From Crotalaria pallida (taxonomy: Eukaryota; Streptophyta; Magnoliopsida; Fabales; Fabaceae), in assembly GCA_037953625.1 (NCBI GenBank), contig CM075651.1, positions 141,078,501 to 141,142,500 on the forward strand: 64,000 bases of DNA. The letters run 5' to 3'. The position numbers were made by a program, and so were the translations under genes. The notes below the pieces were generated by a model that saw only the letters and a program-made list of their open reading frames with translations, did not search any database and was not told the DNA's origin. Shown in pieces: positions 56,691 to 64,000 of this stretch; the stretch's first letter is position 1, and each line of letters opens with the position of its first letter.

Positions 56691-57209
56691 AAATACGAAA
56701 TCGATAAAACATTTCACAAAGTTGCTATTAATATTAGTTTTAATGTATTGATAAAACATTTCACAAAGTTACAATTAATATTAATTTTAATTTATTATTG
56801 AATAGTTTTGAGGAATTTTGAATGAAGTACCCACCTTCCCTTGCTTAGTTGAATCACCAACACTTGTTTTCCTTTTCTTCTATGGGTCCAGCACATGAAA
56901 AAAATCAAATGTCAAGTAACTTAAGGAGTTAGCTACGATAAGCTTCTTTTTTAATGCAAAGGAACATGCTACAAAATTAAATAATATGGATCTAATCATA
57001 ACTGTAGCGACACAACAATAACAATAACAACAACAGGTGCCTCTTGACACAAAAGATTAAATTTTATGTTTTAAAAATAAGAAAAAAAACAAAAACAGTA
57101 TTGTTTTGCATAAAATGTCTGACACCCTTCAATCATCTCAAATATGACATATAAGAAAAATTACTACTACATACAACCACTAAGGATAGCAGTATTATCG
57201 GGAAACTAC
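56691..57209. other. Probable truncated Helitron body
   Basis: Contains a duplicated GATAAAACATTTCACAAAGTT segment (56702 and 56751). No gene. Confidence 0.35.
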
Positions 57210-57226
57210 CACTACTGTAGATCAGA

Positions 57227-57690
57227 CATTTCACATCTGTTTTTTAAGACATTTCGTATCTGTTTTGGAAATGATGTCCTTGTGAGAGATGTAGATAGTT
57301 ATGACTTTTCACATCACTTTTTAAAACAGATGCGAAATGTCAGAACTTTCTGCATCACTTATATAACTGATGCGAAAAGTACATATAACTGATGCGAAAA
57401 GTATAATTTCCGCATCACTTATTTTATAACAGATGTAGAAAGTATAATAACTGATACGGAAAATACACTTTTCGCATTTATTATTTTTTTTAACAGATGC
57501 GGAAAGTGCATTTTTCGCGTTTTTTATTTGCAAATAACTGATGCGAAAAGTGCACTTTCCGCATCTGTTATTTTCAAATAACTGATGCGAAAAGTGAACT
57601 TTCCGCATATGTTATTCGCAAATAACTATGCGAAAAGTTCACTTTCCGCATCAGTTATATGCAAATAACATATGCGAAATGTGTTTTTTT
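57227..57690. repeat. Subterminal palindromic repeat array
   Basis: Units such as GATGCGAAAAGTGCACTTTC followed by CGCATC form dyads, separated by short TTATTTGCAAATAAC linkers. Expected role: transposase binding sites of a CACTA element. Confidence 0.85.
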
Positions 57691-58058
57691 TTTTTTTTTT
57701 GCAATTTTTATATATATCTAGTGACTTGCATTCTTTGCTTTGACTACCAAAAATAAAATTTTAAAACAAATGAATCCAAAAAGCAAAATATATATATATA
57801 TATATCTAATAATTTCAATACAACTACCAATAATTTCAATACAAGTACAAATTCTACCAAAACTATGTTAATTCAATGCTACCCAAATCTTTTAACCAAA
57901 ACTATGCTAAGTCAATGCTACCTAAATCTCTTATATCCACTAAGTACAAATTCTACCAAAACTAATTCTACCCAAATCATTCTCATCAAAAGTTGAGATT
58001 GATGTAGCTTTGCCATCTTCTTTTGCATTTTACCTCATCCATAACAAGCATATATAAA

Positions 58059-58132
58059 GCAATCTTTCAGAATGCATACACCCTTCTTAGAAAGATCTAA
58101 TATTCTTCCTGGAGTTCCAAGTATAACATCAA
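58059..58132 (-). pseudogene. DEAD-box RNA helicase exon fragment (RH8/DDX6 type)
   Basis: After an acceptor ATGCAG the minus strand encodes VDVILGTPGRILDLSKKGVC and ILKDC. TPGR is helicase motif Ib; the following DLSKKGVCILKDC string is characteristic of the DHH1/DDX6 group (plant RH6/RH8/RH12). The DEAD box itself, which should follow within 10 residues, is absent, so this is a 25-residue relic. Confidence 0.75.
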
Positions 58133-58769
58133 CTGCATGGTAGAAAAATATGAAGAAAATAGTCAAAACAAGAGAAGAGAGGTTTTTGCTTCGATTCACT
58201 GCACGCATCAACAATGGCATCATACTATTCTCACTAACTTTGGTAACACAATCTATTTGCTTTCAACTCCAAGTCTAAAGTAACTATCCAAGTGAAATGT
58301 CAACTTATCAACAAGATAATAGATATCAATTTGTTTAAAGGAAATTACCGAAATTGTAATTAAAATAAAGGCACTTGTTAGGAAGAAACTGTTCTTGATG
58401 CTTTGTGATTTTGTTATGAGTTCCTGCATTATTAAAAAAGATATGTCAACATAACATCAAATTCAGAGTTAGCTCAGATTGACATACATGAATACAAATT
58501 TTGGCAAAACCAACTATATATCTAGTCCCAATCAGAGCTTGCACCAAAACATTTCACACTTATCCAGTGTCTCTTCCTTCAACCTCAACCTTCACAATTT
58601 CAGATCAGTGACACTACACCCCTCATCTTTATAAGCCAAAAATAAATATCAGACAGTCAGTTTATAATGCAATAATGTAATAAATATCAGACAATCAGTG
58701 ACACTATGCAATGTAATAATATTCATTCTCAGCACCTCCTCCAAGTATAATTCATTGTTTGGCAAATAG

Positions 58770-59726
58770 TCCTTGCGACTCAGCTAATTCAAGTAATATT
58801 TCTACCTAACGCTTCTGAATATCCACAATTTGATCCTCTGCTAAAGGTGCAGGATTGTCGAACATCTGAAATTATTACACAATTAAAAGTAAACAAATGC
58901 ACATTTTTTATTATGAACTTGTGTTTATAAAGAAACATAATTAACAATAATGAAAACATATAAGTTCATTTTTTGAAATATACCTTCATCCAGTTATCAT
59001 TAATTTTTGCTGTGATAATGGTGAGCATAAGTCTCATGACGTAAAATCCACACTCTGTGGACCCACGTTGTTTTGGACACTAGTATACCAATGAGATTCC
59101 AAAAACAATGAGTAATGATTATTTAAAAATTAATATATTTAAAATTGAATTTGGTCTATAAAGTACTTACATTTGGTTGAAGGATTAGAGGTGTCCTGAC
59201 TTGTGCTTACCAGGAAGTGTTTGATATGATTCCATCACTCTACAAAATAAATATCAAAGTATATTATAAATTACAAGTCTCATATGCAAGATCCATCATT
59301 AGCTTTGGCAAATGATAAAGGTATAAATTAAAACTTACGTATTAACAAGTCTAATTAGTCTTTCTTTTGGCTTCCACCCTAATGAGCAAAAGAATGCAAC
59401 AATATTTTGTCTCGGACAAAATACCATTAGCTGCCAATGCTCACTACAAAAAGTAATCACAATAATTAGTCAAAGTCAGATATATTTATATACGAAATTA
59501 GCTAATTTATTACTCACCTATCTAGGTAAGGTGCTAAGTAAATTGAATGTTGTATCTCATCATTTGGACAAAGTCTATTGTGAATGTAGGACTTGGCTTC
59601 TTTCTCATCTATTCCCGAATGAATGAGGTTCGTTGTCACAAACAAGTTCACTGGTGGAAGCTCAGATTCAGGTAGAATATAAGTGATTAAATTGGTGCAA
59701 ACGACATTTGGTTGCATTTTGAACAC
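58770..59726 (-). pseudogene. Decayed Ulp1/C48-type protease gene of CACTA elements
   Basis: Five exon blocks with GT-AG borders on the minus strand: 59518-59726, 59339-59443, 59171-59238, 58984-59079 and about 58770-58865. The text includes an LAPYLD segment, EHWQLMVFCPRQNIVAFF with the catalytic His of the fold, and CPKQRGSTECGFYVMRLM with the catalytic Cys in ECGFYVM. This is the cysteine-protease-like domain that plant CACTA elements commonly carry next to the transposase. It is broken: block three reaches a stop in frame and block five has TAG (58806-58808) where Trp is expected. Its N-terminal part is missing, and no TNP2 is near. Confidence 0.78.
58866..58983. other. Intron of the protease pseudogene
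   Basis: On the minus strand starts GTATATTT and ends TAATTTCAG. Confidence 0.5.
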
Positions 59727-60394
59727 ACTATAACATATGACTTGTAATCTAAGGAAATAAATTTGAGCAAATAAACTATGTATGACAAATAATGGTGTGT
59801 GTCCCTTGGTGGCTTTTATTTCGAAATTTTTCTAATTGAGATTTTCACTTGATTTACTTAATTAGTTGATATTAATGTACTATATAAATAAAATGTACTA
59901 ATTACTATAATTGGCTTAAGCAAAGACTGGACATGGCACCAGGAGACAAGATTAAAAAAAAAACACTATTTGATCGTTGAAAACTTTCCTTGAAACTTAT
60001 GTGTATGGAAAACTTAGCCCTTTAGCCCTTTTTTTTTTTAATAATTTGGAGTTTGTTTTTGGCCCTTTAGCCCTTTGTTTTTTTTTTTTAAAAAGTATTT
60101 CACAAAGATAAAATACATATAATTAAAAAAATTCAAGTTCTGACTACCAAAAAAAATTAAGTCCAACATGCATTGTGTTCCCAACTTATGATGACAAATG
60201 CATATTGCTATACTGGCTTTTTGGTTCCAAATATTTAGCAAAAGAACATCGATGGTGATTTAACTAATAGTGCATAATTCCATTTTCATCCCACTTGTAC
60301 TTTTCAATTTCATTTCTATCCTCACTCTTCATCCTTTACCGTGTCAATCCATTATTACTGCAAATCACTCATTTCCCTCAATATCCTCCCAACC
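59727..60394. other. Element interior, nothing recognised
   Basis: AT-rich with poly(T) runs at 60030 and 60080; a 67-codon minus frame at 60038-60241 is unsupported. Confidence 0.45.
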
Positions 60395-60423
60395 TCACAA
60401 CATTCCTGGTCTCATAGCTTTAG

Positions 60424-60480
60424 TCAGAACCATCGACTTGCCATCATTGCTGAATTTAATATCACAAACCTCAACAGTGT
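60424..60480 (-). pseudogene. WD40 protein exon fragment (Swd2/WDR82 type)
   Basis: The minus strand encodes DTVEVCDIKFSNDGKSMVLT, matching the start of a WD repeat in plant Swd2-like proteins (COMPASS-associated; Arabidopsis APRF1/S2L group) as I recall it. The repeat is cut after this point. It is the end of a 151-codon Ser/Arg-rich frame (60395-60850) whose remainder, GC-rich with CCGCCGCCG runs, has no recognised domain and could be a chimeric leader. Confidence 0.65.
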
Positions 60481-60939
60481 CAGAACATAGATATTGTAAA
60501 GAAGCAAAAGAAGTAAATACCTTGGAAAAGAGGAAGAAATTGACGAAATAGGGTTTGCTCCAGCTGAATGGGGAGAGATCGTCGCCGTCGCCACCTAATA
60601 GAACCGCCGCCGCTGAATAGAGACCGTCGCGAGTGATGAACTTCGCAGAGAATAGAGACCGCCGCCGCCGAATAGAAGACCAACGGAGAAGACGAACTCG
60701 TGCCGCCACCGAACTCGTGAGAAGAAGACGAACTCGAGGAGAACTCGAGGAGAACTCGTGAGAAGACGAAGTGAGAAGAAGGAGAATGTGTTTTTGGCGC
60801 AGGAATGAATTGCTTTTGGCGCTTAGTAATTTTTTAAGGACATTTCGCATAATTTATTTAAAACATGATGCGAAAAGTAGGAGAACTAAGGACATTTTGC
60901 ATCATTTATTTCACTAGTACAAAATATAGATTTTAGACC

Positions 60940-61320
60940 ACTTAATTAAGACCGGTTCCATGCGAAACCAGTCTCTTTATGGTCATTTATTGAAATCAGA
61001 CTGGTTGCTTAGTATAACCAGTCTGAATTATATATTAAATAAGACTGGTTCCGTGTTGAACCAGTCTCCTTAAGTCAAAAAATTTAAATAAGACTGGTTC
61101 CGCATGGAACCAGTCTCTTTTGGCATTTAAATAAGACTGGTTCCACATGGAACCGGTCTCCTTATGTGTAGTTAAATGAGACTAGTTCTATGCGGAACCA
61201 GTCTCCTTATGACAGTTTATTTAAATTAGACTGGTTCCGCATTCAACCAGTCTCTTTTTAAATTTAAATTAGACTGGTTTGACATTGAACCAGTCTCTTT
61301 TTAATTCGATCGGTCTGGTT
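60940..61320. repeat. Subterminal array, AGACTGGTTCC / GGAACCAGTCT
   Basis: Each unit is a short hairpin AGACTGGTTCNNNNNGAACC followed by AGTCTC, spaced by about 15-25 bp of AT-rich text. Units are near 60950, 61000, 61043, 61091, 61133, 61177, 61230 and 61271. Confidence 0.9.
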
Positions 61321-61373
61321 TTAACTTTATAACTTTAAAAAGAAAAAAACACCGATTAGAGAAGAAAGGCAAC

Positions 61374-61652
61374 ATGAGTCGCGGTGGCGTCTGGGTTCTT
61401 CTTCTTCTTCTTCTTCGCGTTCACGCTGCCATGCTGCGTTCTTCTTCCTCTCGTTTCTGCGTTCTCTCTCCGGTTCGTCTTTCCTCTCGTTTCTGCGTTC
61501 TCTCTCCGATTCGTCTTCCCTCTCAAACCGTTCGTGAACCACCGTACCACTCCCAATCGAGTTCTCTCTCTTCTCACGTTCGTTTTCAGTTTCGTTTTGG
61601 AGGTTCCATTCAATTTTCGTTTAATTTTGTTTATGATTCTGATTCTGTTTAG
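61374..61652 (+). other. Open frame of uncertain status after the subterminal array
   Basis: 92 codons starting MSRGGVWVLLLLLL, with a tandem 36-bp duplication (CTCGTTTCTGCGTTCTCTCT at about 61450 and 61486). It precedes the transportin exon and could be a leader of a chimeric transcript. No domain recognised. Confidence 0.3.
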
Positions 61653-61971
61653 GGTTTGCATTTTCTATTCAAATTGATGATTGATTACCGCCTCTTGATT
61701 CCCAATCAATTGAATATCCTCAATCAAATTTCTCAATGAAGCTCTCACCATTTGGATTGTAGCCAAGAACGAGGTAGATCCAGTAATTGATTTCAACTTT
61801 TGGTAGAATATGAAGTATGTTTTATTCGCTCTTTTGATTGCTTGTTCTAGTTATTTGATTGATCATTTTTGTCTCTGTTTTTTAGAGGTTGGGTAGCTTT
61901 TGAAAGATCAAATGACAGGAAAAAAATTATTCCCTGATCTGAATTTAAGTTAATTTTTTCCATATTTGTAG

Positions 61972-62085
61972 GAGGATGACGTTGTCAACACATGGAATTT
62001 ACGGAAATGCAGTACTGCTGCACTAGATATTCTCTCTAATGTTTTTGGAGATGAGATCCTTCCGACTCTTATGCCTATTGTTCAG
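61972..62085 (+). pseudogene. Transportin-1 (importin beta-2) exon fragment
   Basis: A 114-bp exon, exactly 38 codons, between an acceptor (TTTGTAG) and a donor (GTGATTTG). It encodes DDVVNTWNLRKCSTAALDIL and VFGDEILPTLMPIVQ, the segment just after the acidic loop of plant transportin-1, a HEAT-repeat nuclear import receptor. No other transportin exon lies within reach, so it is an isolated captured exon. Confidence 0.82.
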
Positions 62086-62776
62086 GTGATTTGCAGCTTC
62101 TTCTTGTGCTCATTTTTGAATTAGGTTCAAATTATCAGTTTCTGGTTAACTGGTGCTTTATCAATTCAAAAGCCAGATTGTAAGGCATAATTATATTGCA
62201 TCAAGTATTAAAGTGTATGTGCGTAAAACATCAGTGGCCATAACTTTTGTATCATGGGCTAGTGTCGGTGAAAATATGTATTGATTTGTGCTTTTAGGGA
62301 GCAATTTTTATATGCCAACTATTGTATGATGCTTATTTCTCCACAAGTTTTCACTGATTCACTCCTTTTCTACACAAGTGCTTTAAGAATTGAAAAATGA
62401 TGAATGTGGAAGTGTTATATTTAAGAATTGAAAATTGATGGTTGCAAAGATTTTGTTTATTGCATACTCTTCTTGGAACTTGACATTTTTATGTTGAAAG
62501 TTCAGTTTCATGGCTTGCAGACTGAGATTGTTGAATCTTTTAGTTTCAATGATCAAGATCATCCAGATTTTCAATTGAAAAGATATGACTATTTTGGTAT
62601 TGGTTAATAAAATATTCATTTGCAGTAATGGTTCAAAACTGCATGCTTTTGTTTAAGTGTTTTCCTTTCATCATATCCTATAGCCTTTTCCGATAGTACG
62701 TGTTACTGTGATTTAGTACGTGTTACTATCATATATATTATGACTTTCTTCTGATGCTAGCTGATTGCAATTGCAG

Positions 62777-63201
62777 GTAGATACAGAGTTTATCGAAGTC
62801 ATAGCTTTCAGGTAACAGCACCATTCATGCTCCCATCACAACCATATAGCAAGAAACTTAATATATATACCTTTTAAGTAAAATAAATTTCAAACATTAA
62901 CTACTGATTATGCTTTAATACTAGATTAATTTCAAATATTTTGTCTCCATCTGATTATTATGTGATCTAGGAAAGGAATTGGATTAATGGAAAGGGTTTT
63001 ATCATAATCAACTAGCTAGCCTTTAATTCCATTACTGCAGTTCAGCACTTTTCTTGTACTTTTTAACTGATAAAGTTCATCATCAATTATAGGCATGCAC
63101 ATAATGTGGCTTTTGAGAAGTCAGATTTTTTTTTCATCTGCATGCTAAGACCACTGTCATCTAGGATCATTGTTGATGAACATGAAATTGAAGATGCAAA
63201 G
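62777..63201 (+). pseudogene. Nudix hydrolase (NUDT8-like) fragment, two exons
   Basis: Exon 62777-62811 (after ATTGCAG) and exon 63093-63201 (after ATTATAG, before GTTAGA) join in phase across a 281-bp intron to give 48 codons: VDTEFIEVIAFR then HAHNVAFEKSDFFFICMLRP and IIVDEHEIEDAK. This is the region just downstream of the Nudix box in plant NUDT8/NUDT10-type proteins. The exon with the Nudix box (GX5EX7REUXEEXGU) is not found upstream and the next exon is not found downstream. Confidence 0.82.
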
Positions 63202-63275
63202 GTTAGATACTTTTGCTCTGATACTCATTTAATACAATTAACATAAGGGAGAAAAAACAAAAAAAGGTGACTAAC

Positions 63276-63988
63276 TTCTTAGATCAGGTCTTGCACCATA
63301 ATGCACATTAGTAGCTTGAGCAAGGGATTGATGTGGGAGGCTTTCCAATTCTCTATCTGCATCATTATTATTATTCTTTAAATTTGGAGACACTATTGCA
63401 GCTGACTCTTTCTTGTTCTGAATCTGTTTTGCTTCTTTGGCATTGTGTTTCTTGTTCCAAAGAACAGCCGCACTAGCAGATATGACTATGGACACACATA
63501 ATACTAACAAGTTGAGAAAAGACCTCAAAGGGAATGGAAATATTTTATTCTTGTTATGATCTTTAAGGAAAATGAAATAATTGGTAATGAGCCCTATTAT
63601 GATAAGGAAAATTATGAAGGAGGATGATATTATAGAAGCTAGCCAAAGCCAATAATGTGGACCCAGCACAGCAGATATAGGGGTATCATTTGCATTTGGC
63701 TTGAACCATATGGATTGAAGGTGAGTTGGAGTATCCCGTGTACGCATCTTTTCTCTTGTTATGTAGGCCTCAATCTGTATTTGCATATTAGAAATGTCAT
63801 AAGGGGTGCCAGAATTTGGTAGGATCAAGTCTAGCATTGAGAGACATGAAGTGTTCTTGAAAGCACAAATTAGGATAATTTTTGGGGTTCTGTTTTTGAG
63901 TGTTGTGTTCTGATATATTAGTTCCCGGGATATAGACACAAAGGGGGTGATTCCACTGCCTCCACTAACCATCACAATAGTGTCATAC
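63276..63988 (-). CDS. Ferric-chelate reductase (FRO family), one exon, partial
   Basis: A 713-bp exon entered by acceptor CACTAG at 63989 and left by donor GTTAGT at 63275. It encodes the C-terminal half of a plant ferric reduction oxidase: the NADPH-binding VMVSGGSGITPF, then LICAFKNTSCLSMLDLILP, LWFKP-like text, WLWLASIISSSFIIFLIIIG and a second membrane segment (LLVLCVSIVISASAAVLW), and VHYGARPDLR at the exon end. FRO enzymes pass electrons from NADPH through FAD and haem to reduce Fe(III) or Cu(II) outside the membrane. The final exon, with the CGP motif and the FESISF-type end, is not found in the 1.2 kb downstream, where transportin and Nudix fragments lie in the opposite direction. 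Either a long intron follows or this too is a captured or truncated fragment. The frame itself is intact. Confidence 0.8.
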
Positions 63989-64000
63989 CTAGTGAATATA

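Larger units (their letters stand above)
57210..60912. mobile_element. CACTA-like element with ATGCGAAAAGT subterminal repeats and captured exons
   Basis: A possible terminus CACTACTGTAGATC lies at 57210. From 57227 to 57690 there are more than ten copies of a motif near AACTGATGCGAAAAGTGCA and its complement, often paired head to head; the same motif returns at 60841-60905 in reverse. Between them lie a decayed Ulp1-like protease gene and two host exon fragments. The right end is not seen: another CACTA terminus begins at 60913, so this element may be split or truncated there. Confidence 0.6.
60913..64000. mobile_element. CACTA element, left end; right end not in window
   Basis: Starts with the canonical terminus CACTAGTACAAAA (60913) followed by at least eight copies of AGACTGGTTCCGCATGGAAC-like dyads up to 61320, a typical CACTA subterminal array. 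No reverse terminus (TTTTGTACTAGTG) occurs before the window ends, so the extent is unknown; the transportin, Nudix and possibly FRO exons lie in its interior. Confidence 0.65.

Noticed and set aside
57144..57608. Frames on both strands rich in FRISY/RKVHF repeats
   Set aside because: They arise from the palindromic subterminal array; translation of a repeat, not a protein.
1..64000. CRISPR arrays, operons, bacterial-type promoters, rRNA or tRNA genes
   Set aside because: The sequence is plant nuclear DNA; repeats seen are transposon ends, and the tRNA-like boxes belong to SINEs with target duplications.

Overview
This is eukaryotic nuclear DNA from a flowering plant, most likely a eudicot. 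It is AT-rich, has GT-AG introns and tRNA-derived SINEs, and is packed with plant transposon families (Stowaway, Tourist, hAT, MULE, Helitron, CACTA, Tat-type Ty3/gypsy). The species cannot be named from the sequence. Gene density is very low. The one complete, ordinary host gene is an intronless DREB/ERF transcription factor gene resembling ERF014 at 19648-20175 (+). One exon of a ferric reductase (FRO family) lies on the minus strand at the right edge, but its downstream exon is not visible, so it may be a fragment.

Layout. 1-19 kb is gene-free: four SINEs (three with clean target-site duplications), Stowaway MITEs, several copies of a short MITE, a ~1 kb hAT element (6733-7735) with a MULE-type MITE nested inside, a hAT MITE (10508-11017), a ~2.1 kb non-autonomous Helitron (12465-14561, minus) and (TA)n tracts. 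19-27 kb holds the ERF gene, a foldback repeat just upstream of it, a 1.07 kb near-perfect hairpin MULE (22329-23401, 9-bp duplication) and more Stowaways. 27.06-37.84 kb is one complete Tat-lineage LTR retrotransposon in minus orientation: 630-bp LTRs differing at six sites, 5-bp target duplication, gag-protease-RT-RNase H-second RNase H-integrase, plus a gene on the opposite strand. 38-50 kb is repeats, including a probable MULE-like block with a hAT inserted beside a direct duplication. 50-64 kb is three CACTA-type territories carrying pieces of host genes: SWEETIE-like HEAT protein, LRR kinase, possible papain-like protease, DEAD-box helicase, Swd2-type WD40 protein, transportin, Nudix hydrolase and perhaps FRO.

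Two things deserve most attention. First, the antisense gene of the retrotransposon: its two long ORFs (28335 and 29678, plus strand) join in frame across a 50-bp GT-AG intron into one 851-residue protein, it has a candidate 5'UTR intron, and a TATA-like site lies upstream in the flanking LTR. The antisense frame is open, whereas the sense polyprotein has two in-frame stops. Second, the right 14 kb looks like a gene-fragment capture zone in which intron-containing exon runs from at least five recognisable host genes sit between CACTA termini and subterminal repeats.
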